Assembly: GCF_050632385.1 (NCBI RefSeq)
Contig: NZ_CP192599.1
Coordinates: 868,001-932,000, forward strand
From: Humitalea sp050632385
GTDB taxonomy: Bacteria; Pseudomonadota; Alphaproteobacteria; Acetobacterales; Acetobacteraceae
Length of the DNA: 64,000 nucleotides
Direction of reading: 5' to 3'
Shown: piece after piece, positions 24,298 to 32,581 of the stretch
Layout of the letters: every line of letters begins with the position of its first letter
Numbering within the stretch: position 1 is the stretch's first letter
The notes under the pieces: model-generated
Databases searched by the model: none
What the model was told of the DNA's origin: nothing
The model's input: the letters and a program-made list of their open reading frames with translations, nothing else
Program-made: the position numbers and the translations under genes

Positions 24298-25725
24298 ATG
24301 CCGCAAGCGCTTCAGGACCTGTCCGCCGAAGTTCATCGCCAATTGGCGCTGCTGTCCTATCCCCGCGGCGCCTGGGTGCCGCCCGCGGCAGCCGATGTGC
24401 TGGACGTGGCGATCATCGGCGGCGGCCAGGCCGGGCTGACCACCGCATTTGCCTTGCGGCGACAGAGTGTCACCAACGTGGCCATCCTGGACCGCGCGCC
24501 GCCAGGCCAGACCGGCGTCTGGACGAATTTCGCCCGGATGCGGACCCTGCGGACACCAAAGCACGTCTCCGGCCCCGACCTCGGCGTGCCCGCCCTGACC
24601 CCGGAAGCCTATTTTTCCGCCCGCGATGGCGCCGACGCCTGGGAGGCCCTGCCAAAGATCGGCCGTGAGGACTGGCAGCGCTACCTGGACTGGGTCCAGG
24701 CGACGCTGGACCTGCCGGTGCGGCATGGCCATGAACTGCTTGGCATCGGCCATGATCCGGCGACCGACCTGCTGCACCTGCGGGTCGGCACCGCCGCTGG
24801 CGAGATCACCGTCAAGGCGCGCAAATGCGTGTTGGCGACGGGCATGGACGGCATGGGGCAATGGTCGATCCCGGCACCCTTCGACACGCTGCCGGCAGCT
24901 TGCGTGTCGCATACGTCTGGCCCCGTCGATTTCGCGGGCCTGGCGGGCAAGCGGGTGCTGGTGGTGGGGGCGGGGGCCTCGGCCTTCGACAATTTGGCGA
25001 CGGCACTGGAAAGTGGGGCGGCCGCCGGCATCATGCTGGTGCGGCGGCCGCGCATGCCGCGGGTCAATCCCTTCCGCTGGATGGAACAGGCGGGCTTCCT
25101 CGGCCAGTTCCACGCCATGCCGGATGCGATGAAGTGGCGCATGATGCGCAAGATCTTCGACCTGAACCAACCGCCGCCGCCGGCCTCCTGGGACCGGGTG
25201 AAGGATGATCCGCGCTTTTCCCTGTTCATGGGGGCGCCGACCACCGCGGCCCGGATGGAGGGGGCCGAGATCGTCGTCGAAACCCCGAACGGCACGCATC
25301 GCTGCGACCATGTGATCGTCGGCACCGGCACCGCCTTCGACCTGACCCTGCGTCCGGAACTGGACGGCTTGTCAGACAAGATCCTGCTGTGGCGCGACGT
25401 CTATACGCCGCCGCCGGGCCAGGAATGGCCGGCGCTGGGCGCCTGTCCCTATCTGGAAAAAACCTTTGCCCTGCGGGAAAAGACCCCCGGTGCGGCGCCC
25501 GCCCTGCGCCACCTCCACCTGATCAACTACGGCGCGACCCCCAGCATGGGGCTGTCCGGGGCGTCCATCAGCGGGTTGAAGTATGGCGTCGCACGGCTGT
25601 CGGACGGCATCTGCCAGGCGCTCTGGGTCGATGATGCCCAGGCGCATATGGACAGCCTGCTGGATTACGATGAATGGGAGCTGACCGCACCCATCCCGCA
25701 GGAACTCCCCCTGGCCGCCGAGTAA
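24298..25725 (+). CDS. FAD/NAD(P)-dependent oxidoreductase, monooxygenase-like, next to uraH
   Basis: A 475-residue flavoprotein with two Rossmann motifs: the FAD site AIIGGGQAGLTTA near residues 39-50 and an NAD(P) site VLVVGAGASAFDN near 220-232. The segment VSHTSGPVDFAGLAGKR lies just before the second motif. This arrangement is that of flavin-containing (class B-like) monooxygenases. The start at 24298 follows the better spacing; 24268 is an alternative adding ten residues. Only four bases separate it from 5-hydroxyisourate hydrolase, and an allantoate-hydrolase-like gene is divergent, so it occupies the place expected for a urate-oxidising enzyme. That role is inferred from context only: known flavin urate hydroxylases (HpxO, HpyO) belong to another, single-Rossmann class. 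Confidence 0.75.
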   Translation: MPQALQDLSAEVHRQLALLSYPRGAWVPPAAADVLDVAIIGGGQAGLTTAFALRRQSVTNVAILDRAPPGQTGVWTNFARMRTLRTPKHVSGPDLGVPALTPEAYFSARDGADAWEALPKIGREDWQRYLDWVQATLDLPVRHGHELLGIGHDPATDLLHLRVGTAAGEITVKARKCVLATGMDGMGQWSIPAPFDTLPAACVSHTSGPVDFAGLAGKRVLVVGAGASAFDNLATALESGAAAGIMLVRRPRMPRVNPFRWMEQAGFLGQFHAMPDAMKWRMMRKIFDLNQPPPPASWDRVKDDPRFSLFMGAPTTAARMEGAEIVVETPNGTHRCDHVIVGTGTAFDLTLRPELDGLSDKILLWRDVYTPPPGQEWPALGACPYLEKTFALREKTPGAAPALRHLHLINYGATPSMGLSGASISGLKYGVARLSDGICQALWVDDAQAHMDSLLDYDEWELTAPIPQELPLAAE

Positions 25726-25729
25726 CCCC

Positions 25730-26080
25730 ATGCACGACAGCATCCTGACCATCCATGTGCTGAACCAGGCCGAGGGCATCCCCGGCGCCGGCATCACCGT
25801 CGAACTCTGGCGCATGGCGCCGCTGGAGCAGGTGGCTGTGGTGATGACCGATTCGGACGGCAAATCCCCGACGCCGCTGTTGCCGCCGGGAACCTTTGTC
25901 CCAGGCCGCTATGAATTGCGCTTTCGCATCGGAGATTATTGGGCCGCGCGCGGGATGGCGCCGGACCCGGCGTATTTCGACGTGGTGGCGATCAACGTCG
26001 GGTTTTCGACCGCGGGCGGGCATTACCATGTGCCGCTGGGCTGCACGCCATGGGCCTACTCCACCTATCGGGGATCGTAG
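25730..26080 (+). CDS. uraH: 5-hydroxyisourate hydrolase (transthyretin-like)
   Basis: Hydrolyses 5-hydroxyisourate, the product of urate oxidation, to OHCU. The 116-residue protein has the family markers: TIHVLNQAEGIPGAG at the N-terminus with the active-site histidine at residue 9, TDSDGKSP, then GHYHVPL and the diagnostic C-terminal tetrapeptide YRGS. It is translated just after the flavoprotein at 24298, with four bases between stop and start. OHCU decarboxylase and a classical uricase were not found in the window. Confidence 0.95.
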   Translation: MHDSILTIHVLNQAEGIPGAGITVELWRMAPLEQVAVVMTDSDGKSPTPLLPPGTFVPGRYELRFRIGDYWAARGMAPDPAYFDVVAINVGFSTAGGHYHVPLGCTPWAYSTYRGS

Positions 26081-26116
26081 CGCGGTTCTATGGAGCGCGG
26101 CGGAGGAACCCCGCCC

Positions 26117-27091
26117 ATGACCAACCCCATCGCCCGCCGCGGCTTGCTCACGGCCGCCGCCATCCTGGCCGCCCCCGCCGTTCGCGCGCAGGACGCCTGG
26201 CCCAGCCGCCCCGTCCGCTTCCTGATCCCCTTTCCGCCCGGCCAGGCGACCGACACGATGATCCGCCTGTTGGGTGAGGAACTGTCCAAGCGCTGGCCGC
26301 AGCGCGTCGTCGTGGAAAACCGCGCCGGTGGGGCAGGGGTCGTGGGCACCGAGGCGGGCGTGCGTGCCGCCCCCGATGGCTATACCGTCACCGTCAGCAC
26401 CAGCGGCACCATCGGCATCAACCCCAGCCTGATCCCCAACCTGCCCTTCGATGCGGAACGGGACCTCGCCTATATCACCACCGTCTTCACCGTGCCGCTG
26501 GTCATCGTGGCGGGGCCGGGCTTCGCCCCGCGGACCACGGCCGAATTGATCGCCGCCGCCCGCGAACGCCCCGGGGCCATCGACTACGGCAGCGGCGGCC
26601 CCGGCACGTCGCAGCACCTGGCGGCCGAAATGTTCGCGGCCCAGGCCGGCATCCGCCTGACCCACGTGCCCTATCGCGGCAGCGGCCCGGCCATGGCCGA
26701 CCTGCTGTCGGGCAATATCCCGATGATGTTCGACAGCGTCGCCAGCGCGCTGCCGCAGGTGCAGGGCGGGCGGATCCGCGCCATCGCCGTCACCTCCCCC
26801 GAACGCGCGCCGCAGATGCCGGATGTGCCGACCATCGCCGAAACCCTGCCGGGGTTTTCCGCCATCGGCTGGGCCGGGCTGGCGGTGCCGGCGGCGACCC
26901 CGCGCGCGATCGTGGAACGCATCAACACCGATGTGACCGCGATCCTGCGCGAACCCGCCTTTGCCGCCCGCATGGTGGAACTGGGCGGCACCCCCGCGCC
27001 GCAGACCCCCGACGAATGCGCGACCTTCGTGCGCACCGAGATCGCCAAGTGGCGGGAAGCGGTGCGCGCGGCGGGCGTCACGCCAGGCTGA
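26117..27091 (+). CDS. Bug/TctC family periplasmic solute receptor
   Basis: Extracytoplasmic receptor of the tripartite tricarboxylate transporter type, 324 residues. The start at 26117 follows GGAGGA (26102-26107) and gives a signal peptide ending VRAQ. Family markers are WPSRPVRFLIPFPPGQATD near residue 30, VVENRAGGAGVVGTEA near 63-78, THVPYRGSGPAMADLLSG near 180-197 and GWAGLAVPAATP near 253. No TctA/TctB membrane genes are nearby, which is common for this much expanded family. Its stop codon lies inside the first bases of the 103-bp element at 27088. The ligand is unknown. Confidence 0.92.
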   Translation: MTNPIARRGLLTAAAILAAPAVRAQDAWPSRPVRFLIPFPPGQATDTMIRLLGEELSKRWPQRVVVENRAGGAGVVGTEAGVRAAPDGYTVTVSTSGTIGINPSLIPNLPFDAERDLAYITTVFTVPLVIVAGPGFAPRTTAELIAAARERPGAIDYGSGGPGTSQHLAAEMFAAQAGIRLTHVPYRGSGPAMADLLSGNIPMMFDSVASALPQVQGGRIRAIAVTSPERAPQMPDVPTIAETLPGFSAIGWAGLAVPAATPRAIVERINTDVTAILREPAFAARMVELGGTPAPQTPDECATFVRTEIAKWREAVRAAGVTPG

Positions 27092-27190
27092 AGCATGTTC
27101 AAGTGAGGTGGACTCACCTGACGACCCGGAAACTGCGACGAACAACAGGCCAGACCGTTTGACGTGAGCCCTTGCGAACGGAAGATGGTC
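27088..27190 (+). repeat. 103-bp 3'-end-associated element, copy A
   Basis: The element starts at the stop codon of the Bug gene. About ten bases further it forms a hairpin, GTGAGGTG-gact-CACCTGAC (27103-27122, one mismatch), followed by CGACCCGGAAACTGCGAC and later by CCGTTTGACGTGAGCC and TTGCGAACGG. A second copy of the same length (45422-45524) lies in the opposite orientation, directly after the fliP stop; by eye the two share roughly three quarters of their bases. The 155-bp gap 27092-27246 is mostly filled by it. No open frame explains the conservation. Confidence 0.75.
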
Positions 27191-27246
27191 TGGACACGTC
27201 GCCTGCCGGACCTCAGTTCAACGCTCACGCGGGATCAGGAAAAAGA

Positions 27247-28737
27247 ATGTCTGACGATACGTCGCAGCCTCGGCTGCGGGCAGGACTGTCCCGGCGCAAC
27301 CTCCTGGTCGGTGGGGCCGCCGCCGCTGGGTCCGCGACCCTGTCCTCCCCCGGCCTTGCGCAGAACCGGCAGATGCCGCGCGACGTGCTCGTGCTGGGTG
27401 CCGGCATGGCGGGACTCACGGCCGCCCTGTCCTTGCTGCGGCGGGGCCATCGGGTCACGCTGCTTGAATACCAGGACCGGATCGGCGGGCGTCTTCTGTC
27501 GCTTCCGCTCGGCGATGGCATGTTCTCGGAAGCCGGCGGCGGTCATTTCCGATCCAACATGCCGTATGTGCTGGGCTACGTGCGCCATTTCGGCCTGCCG
27601 CTGCTGGCGCTCAATGATGGCCTGCCCCGCTATATGGTCGATGGCATGACCGCCTCGGCGGCGGATCTCGGCAACTGGCCCTGGCCGCTCGACAGGGCGG
27701 AACGGAACGTCACGATTGCCGCCAGCCTGAACCGCTACCTCCAGCGCGTGGGGCTTGATACCGACACGGTGCTGGACGCCCGCTGGCCCGAGGGCGATGC
27801 CATCGAGGGTCTTTCGAACGTGACGCTCGGCGACATGATTCGCCGGGTCGGTGCCTCCGACGCCTTCTGCAAGCTGCTCGACGCGCATGGCGGCGGGTTT
27901 ACCTCGGGGTCGCCGGCGCTCGCGATCATTCCGGACCTCGCCTACCATTTCGGCGATCAGAACCTGTTCCGTATTCAAGGCGGGAACGAGCGGCTGCCGC
28001 TGGCCATGGCCGATGCGATCGGGCGCGACCGGATCTTCCTCGGCTCCCCGGTGGCGGCCATCGACCAGTCCGGGGGCCGTGTCCATGTGACCACGCGAAG
28101 CGGTCGATTGTTTTCGGGCGATGTCGTCATCTCGACCATTCCCTTCAGCGTCATGGGGGATATCCAGGTCACGCCCGGCTGGTCGGCCGCCAAGGCCCGC
28201 CTCTTCGCCGAGATGGAGTGGGACCAGACCGTCAAGGTCGTCGTCAAGACGCGGACCCCCTCGTGGCTGGCGAAGAACGCGCGTGGCTGGCCGATGGCGG
28301 GTGGCGACCGCTCCTGGGAGCGTGCGATCGACATCACGGGCAATGAGCCCGGAGGTCATGGAAGCCTGTTTTTCTACCTGAACGGCGCGAATGCCGACGC
28401 CGTGCTCGCCCGGCCCGGGCCAAACCGCGGGCAGCCCGTCGTGGATCAGTTTCGGACCGACATGCCCGATCTCATCGACGAGGTTCTTGCGGTGCAGGAT
28501 TTCGCCTGGGGCGAACAGCCGTGGATCAAGGGGTCCTTCGGCGGCCCGCCCATGGGCGGCGGCTGGATGCTGAGGGAGTGGTCCAAGCCCGAGGGCCGCA
28601 TCCACTTCGCGGGTGACTTCACGACGCTGAAGACAGGCTGGGTCGAGGGAGCGATCGAGTCGGGCTTGCGAGCGGCGCGGCAGATCGACGCGGCGGCGCC
28701 GGCGGAAGGTCGGCCGCGCATTCGGCAGGAATGGTGA
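27247..28737 (+). CDS. Tat-exported FAD-dependent amine-oxidase-like protein
   Basis: A 496-residue flavoprotein of the amine oxidase/phytoene desaturase superfamily. The ATG at 27247 gives a twin-arginine signal (SRRNLLVGGAA, residues 15-25, then SSPGLAQ). The FAD motif VLVLGAGMAGLTAALSLLRRG lies at about 48-68, followed by DRIGGR near 77-82. The C-terminal FAD-binding part is RIHFAGDFTTLKTGWVEGAIESG. Tat export with folded cofactor fits a periplasmic oxidase; the substrate could be an amine or amino acid. Its codon use is a little less strictly GC at third positions than its neighbours, and the 103-bp element precedes it, so it may be an acquired gene. Confidence 0.85.
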   Translation: MSDDTSQPRLRAGLSRRNLLVGGAAAAGSATLSSPGLAQNRQMPRDVLVLGAGMAGLTAALSLLRRGHRVTLLEYQDRIGGRLLSLPLGDGMFSEAGGGHFRSNMPYVLGYVRHFGLPLLALNDGLPRYMVDGMTASAADLGNWPWPLDRAERNVTIAASLNRYLQRVGLDTDTVLDARWPEGDAIEGLSNVTLGDMIRRVGASDAFCKLLDAHGGGFTSGSPALAIIPDLAYHFGDQNLFRIQGGNERLPLAMADAIGRDRIFLGSPVAAIDQSGGRVHVTTRSGRLFSGDVVISTIPFSVMGDIQVTPGWSAAKARLFAEMEWDQTVKVVVKTRTPSWLAKNARGWPMAGGDRSWERAIDITGNEPGGHGSLFFYLNGANADAVLARPGPNRGQPVVDQFRTDMPDLIDEVLAVQDFAWGEQPWIKGSFGGPPMGGGWMLREWSKPEGRIHFAGDFTTLKTGWVEGAIESGLRAARQIDAAAPAEGRPRIRQEW

Positions 28738-28859
28738 TCGCGCGGCGCCAAGGGGGCGTGGTTTTCAAGCGGCAATTCGGAAACCGGTCCAGCCAGGCGG
28801 CCCCGCGCGAGGACTTTCACCGCCCCATCCGGTGACACGGACGCGGGGGCGGATTTCGC

Positions 28860-29558
28860 TCAGGGCGGTGCGTCGTCCAGTGCCGGCGGCGGTGTCGCCG
28901 CCGGATCGCGGACCAGAAGCCCCGCATCATTCTCGGCGAACTTGCCCACGCGGCGCCCCACCGGCCAGGTGGCCAGGATTTCGGCCGGGCAGGGGCGCAG
29001 CAACTCCGCGGCGTCCTGGCCGTCGCCCAGCCAGGCGTCCCAATCCTCGGGCGACAAAATGACCGGCATCCGCGCATGGATCAGCGCCTGCTTGGCGTTG
29101 GCTTCGGTCGTGATGATGCAGAAGGTTTTCAGCCAGGTGCCGTCCGGCGCCTTCCATCCTTCCCACAGCCCCGCAAGGGCCATGGGCGCGCCCGACTTCA
29201 GCGCGACGGCATAGGGCTGCTTCGCGTCCTCCGCCCGCCATTCGTAGAATCCATCGGCCGGCACAAGACAGCGGCGCCTGGCAAAAGCGTCGCGGAAGGA
29301 TGGCTTGTCGGCGATCCCGTCCGATCGCGCGTTCATCAACCGTGCCGCCCCCGACGCATCCTTGGCCCATCGCGGCACCAGCCCCCAGCGCAGCACATCC
29401 AGGTGCCGCGCGCCGGTTTCCGGATGCCGGCGCACCACCAGGCTGTCCTGCGTCGGCGCGATGTTCCACGACGCCGCGTGGTTCGGCGTGGGGTTCGTCG
29501 TCTCGAAATACCGGGCCAGCCCCGCGGGGTCGCGTTGCAGGAAGAAGCGTCCGCACAT
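28860..29558 (-). CDS. SRAP domain protein (YedK/HMCES type)
   Basis: DNA-protein cross-linking protein that shields abasic sites in single-stranded DNA, 232 residues. Catalytic Cys2 becomes N-terminal after methionine removal (MCGRF). Other conserved residues are WNIAPTQ (Asn32 region), LVPADGFYEW (Glu106) and IHARMPVIL (His161). The sequence also holds the LRWGLVPRWAKD and MNARSDGI motifs of the family. It diverges from the Bug gene at 29616 with only 57 bp between. No LexA-type box was recognised. Confidence 0.94.
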   Translation of the reverse strand: MCGRFFLQRDPAGLARYFETTNPTPNHAASWNIAPTQDSLVVRRHPETGARHLDVLRWGLVPRWAKDASGAARLMNARSDGIADKPSFRDAFARRRCLVPADGFYEWRAEDAKQPYAVALKSGAPMALAGLWEGWKAPDGTWLKTFCIITTEANAKQALIHARMPVILSPEDWDAWLGDGQDAAELLRPCPAEILATWPVGRRVGKFAENDAGLLVRDPAATPPPALDDAPP

Positions 29559-29615
29559 GGCGGCAGGCTAACGTCCGCGCTAGCGTCGGGCCAACACGTC
29601 CTGGGACATAAAAAC

Positions 29616-30575
29616 ATGCGCTTCACCCGCCGGGCGGGCTTTGCCGCCGCGCTGCTGCCGATGGCGGCGCGCGCGCAAACCTGGCCCACCCGCCCCTTCC
29701 GCTTCGTCATCCCCTATCCGCCCGGCGGCCCGACCGACATCCTGGGCCGCGTCGTGGCACTGGGCATGCCGGCCGCGATCGGCCAATCGGTGGTGGTGGA
29801 AAACCGCGCCGGGGCCTCGGGCGTGATCGGCAGCCAGGAGGTCGCGCGCGCCGCCCCCGATGGCCAGACCTTCCTGGTCAATGCCTCGATCCACACCATC
29901 ATCCCGCACCTCAACCGCGCCATGCCCTTCGATGCGTTGGCCGATTTCGTGCCGGTGACGATGATCGCCCGCGTGCCGCTGATGGTGGTGGTGAACCCGG
30001 CCCTGCCGATCCAGACCATCGCCGACCTGATCGCGTGGTTGCGCGCCAATCCGGGCCGGGCGTCCTTCGCCTCCTCCGGCAATGCCGCGGCGCCGCATCT
30101 GGCGGGGGAATTGTTCAAGCAGATGACCGACACCCAGATGCAGCACATCCCGTATCGCGGCAGTGGCCCCGCCATCGCCGACCTGATGGCCGGCAATGTG
30201 CAGGTGATGTTCGACAGCATCCCATCATCAGCCGGGGCCGTGCGGGCGGGGCAATTGCGGGCGCTAGCGGTGACATCGACCACGCGGACCGCCGCCTTCC
30301 CCGAGCTGCCGACTGTGGCCGAGGCTGGCGTGCCGGGGTTCGACATCTCCACCTGGTACGGCATCTGGGCCCCCGCACGCACGCCCATGCCGATCGTGGA
30401 GCGGCTGCAACAGGCCACTGCCAGCGCAGTCGCCGCCCCCGAGGCCGCGGCCCGCCTGGCCAGCCTGGGCGCCGAGCCCGTGGCCGACACCCCCGCCCAA
30501 TTCGCCGCCTTCTGCCGCAGCGAATACGACCGCTGGGGTGCGCTGGTCCGCACCGCCGGGATCACGGGGGACTGA
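29616..30575 (+). CDS. Bug/TctC family periplasmic solute receptor
   Basis: A 319-residue receptor of the same family as 26117-27091. The start at 29616 gives a short signal peptide with two arginines (MRFTRRAGFAAALLPMAARA). Family markers are WPTRPFRFVIPYPPGGPTD, VVENRAGASGVIGSQE, QHIPYRGSGPAIADLMAG and TWYGIWAPARTP. Stop and start overlap (TGATG) with the quinone oxidoreductase gene, so they are co-transcribed. No TctAB partner is present, and the ligand is unknown. Confidence 0.92.
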   Translation: MRFTRRAGFAAALLPMAARAQTWPTRPFRFVIPYPPGGPTDILGRVVALGMPAAIGQSVVVENRAGASGVIGSQEVARAAPDGQTFLVNASIHTIIPHLNRAMPFDALADFVPVTMIARVPLMVVVNPALPIQTIADLIAWLRANPGRASFASSGNAAAPHLAGELFKQMTDTQMQHIPYRGSGPAIADLMAGNVQVMFDSIPSSAGAVRAGQLRALAVTSTTRTAAFPELPTVAEAGVPGFDISTWYGIWAPARTPMPIVERLQQATASAVAAPEAAARLASLGAEPVADTPAQFAAFCRSEYDRWGALVRTAGITGD

Positions 30576-31570
30576 TGCGCGCCCTGGTCTGCGAAACCTA
30601 CCGCGACTTCGATGCGCTGGAGGTCAAGGACATCCCCCCGCCGCCGCTGCGGCCCGGCGGCGTCCGTATCCGCGTGCAGGCCAGCGGCGTGTCCTTCGCG
30701 ACGCAGCTCGTCGTCGCCGGCAAATACCAGCGCAAGCCGCCGCTGCCCTTCGTCCCCGGCACCGAAATCGCCGGCGAGGTGATGGAGAGCGCCCCGGACG
30801 TCCACAACCCGCTGCCGCCGGGCACGCGGGTGTTTGCGGCGCTCGACTGGGGTGGGCTGGCGGAACAGGCGGTGGCGGATACGATCCATGTCGTGCCGAT
30901 CCCGGACGGGCTGCCGCTGGCCCCCGCCGTGGCCTTCCCGATCTCCTACCCCACCGCCGCCGCGGCGCTGATCTGGCGCGGGCGGCTGCAGGAAGGGGAT
31001 TGGGTGCTCGTGCAGGGCGCCGCGGCGGGCGTCGGGCTGGCGGGGGTCGAGGTCGCGCAAGCCCTGGGCGCAAAAATCATCGCCCGCTGTGGTGCCGAAA
31101 AGCGCGACGTCCCCGTTTCGCGCGGGGTTGCCGCCTGGCTGGACAGCGCCGAGCCGTTCCGCGACGCGGTGCGCGACATCACGGGCGGGCAGGGCGTCGT
31201 CTGCGTGCTCGACACGCTGGGCGGTGCTGCCTTCGACGAAGGGCTGCGCTGCCTGGGCGATGGCGGCACGCTGGTCGTCGTGGGCTTCGCCGCTGGTGGC
31301 ATCCCGACGGTGCCGGCCAATATCCTGCTGCTGAAGAACATCGCCGTCGCCGGGCTGAACTGGGGCACCTACATCGGCTGGTCGCCCGGCGATGGGCGCG
31401 AAGCCTATGCGCCGCGCAACCAGGCGCTCTGGGCCCGGCTGATGGGCTGGTGGCAGACGGGCGCGCTGCGGCCGGAGGTGCACGCGACATTCTCCCTGGA
31501 CGGCTTTCGCGAGGCCATGGCCGAAGTCCGCAGCCGTCGCGCGACCGGCCGCGTCGTGATCGCGCCCTAA
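30575..31570 (+). CDS. zinc-free quinone oxidoreductase-like MDR protein
   Basis: NADPH-dependent reductase of the quinone oxidoreductase branch of the medium-chain dehydrogenase family, 331 residues. The N-terminal GroES-like domain (FVPGTEIAGEVMESA near 60-74) lacks zinc-binding cysteines. The Rossmann segment VLVQGAAAGVGLAGVEVAQALGAKII is near 144-170, with VLDTLGGAAFDE and LRCLGDGGTLVVVGFAAG after it. It overlaps the Bug gene by one base and ends convergently inside flgH by four bases (31567-31570). Confidence 0.9.
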   Translation: MRALVCETYRDFDALEVKDIPPPPLRPGGVRIRVQASGVSFATQLVVAGKYQRKPPLPFVPGTEIAGEVMESAPDVHNPLPPGTRVFAALDWGGLAEQAVADTIHVVPIPDGLPLAPAVAFPISYPTAAAALIWRGRLQEGDWVLVQGAAAGVGLAGVEVAQALGAKIIARCGAEKRDVPVSRGVAAWLDSAEPFRDAVRDITGGQGVVCVLDTLGGAAFDEGLRCLGDGGTLVVVGFAAGGIPTVPANILLLKNIAVAGLNWGTYIGWSPGDGREAYAPRNQALWARLMGWWQTGALRPEVHATFSLDGFREAMAEVRSRRATGRVVIAP

Positions 31571-32304
31571 AACGGCAAGATCGCGTCCAGCACCTGCTGA
31601 CCATAACGCGGCGTCTGCACGTCACTGACCGTGCCGCGCCCGCCATAGGTGATCCGCGCTTCCGCCAAGCGGTCGTGGCGCACGGTGTTATCGCTGGCGA
31701 TGTCCTGCGGCCGGATCACCCCGGCCAAGGTCAGGTCGCGCAATTCGCTGTTCACCCGCACCTGCTGCCGCCCATCGACCACCATGTTCCCGTTCGGCAG
31801 CAACTGCGTGACCGTGGCCGCGACCCGCATCGTCACCGTCTCATTCCGCCGGATACGCCCCTGGCCGGTCGTGCTGGAATCACTCGTCGCCTCCACCAGT
31901 CGCGACGGGTCGATCGGCACTGGAAACACGCGCGCGTAGGAGGTTTGCAGCCCCAGCAATTGCGGGATGCCCATGGATTCCGAACCGGACCGCGTGCGGT
32001 CGCTGTTGTTGGCCAGTTGCGCCTCATCCGCGATCGACACCAGCACGGTCACGATATCGCCCACCGCCGCCGCCCGCTGGTCGCGCAAAAACGTGCGGCT
32101 GCCCTGCCGCCACAGGCTGTTGGGCGAGGCATAAGCATCCTGCGTACCCGGCATCGGCATCGACACCGGACGCCAGCCCGCGACTCGCGTCGGATCGGTG
32201 ATCGGCGCCATCGGCGGCGGGCGGCCAATGCGCGACAGAGCCTCGGCCGTGCCGCAGGCGGAAAGCGCGAGCGGCAGCAACAACAGGGCGACATGGGGGC
32301 GCAT
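31567..32304 (-). CDS. flgH: flagellar L-ring protein
   Basis: Lipoprotein forming the outer-membrane ring of the basal body, 245 residues. The lipobox LSAC places the modified cysteine at residue 17. FlgH landmarks are NSLWRQGSRTFLRDQRAAAVGDIVTVLV near residues 64-90, then GNMVVDGRQQVRVNSELRDLTLAGVIRPQDI and the C-terminal ARITYGGRGTVSDVQTPRYGQQVLDAI. It is the last gene of flgFGAH but is separated from flgA by the 225-bp repeat element. It may therefore be less strongly transcribed, or need its own promoter. Confidence 0.96.
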   Translation of the reverse strand: MRPHVALLLLPLALSACGTAEALSRIGRPPPMAPITDPTRVAGWRPVSMPMPGTQDAYASPNSLWRQGSRTFLRDQRAAAVGDIVTVLVSIADEAQLANNSDRTRSGSESMGIPQLLGLQTSYARVFPVPIDPSRLVEATSDSSTTGQGRIRRNETVTMRVAATVTQLLPNGNMVVDGRQQVRVNSELRDLTLAGVIRPQDIASDNTVRHDRLAEARITYGGRGTVSDVQTPRYGQQVLDAILPF

Positions 32305-32346
32305 GCGTGTCTCCTCTAAGAGGCTGCGGAAAAATGGGGGGGGCGC

Positions 32347-32571
32347 CTTGAGAGGGGCTTTGCCCCTCTCAAACTCTCCCCACCAAGGGGCCGTGGCCCC
32401 TTGGAACCCACGGGATTAGGCAAGAGAAAGGGAGGGGCTTCGCTGAAGCGCCATTGGCCAAGGGCGCTCCATGCCCCTCCCTTTCTCTTGCCACTACATC
32501 GCGCCGGTCCAGGGGCGGCGGCCCCTGGTGGGGGAGGTCTGGAGGGGGCGAAGCCCCTTCCACGGCGCAAC
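32347..32571. repeat. 225-bp multi-hairpin interspersed element, copy 2 (within flgA-flgH gap)
   Basis: It has the same architecture and the same length as copy 1 at 19439-19663. The central perfect 20-bp stem pairs 32419-32438 with 32473-32492. Compared with copy 1, the left arm reads GGCAAGAGAAAGGGAGGGGC instead of GGAAAAATAAAGGGAGGGGC, and every change is matched in the right arm, so base-pairing is kept. The flanking hairpins CCAAGGGGCC/GGCCCCTTGG and CCAGGGGC/GCCCCTGG are unchanged. It lies between two genes of one flagellar operon and fills most of the 277-bp gap. Confidence 0.9.
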
Positions 32572-32581
32572 TCCCCCATCG

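Noticed and set aside
27172..27246. TTG start for the amine-oxidase-like gene
   Set aside because: It would add 25 residues from inside the 103-bp element; the ATG at 27247 opens a normal Tat signal.
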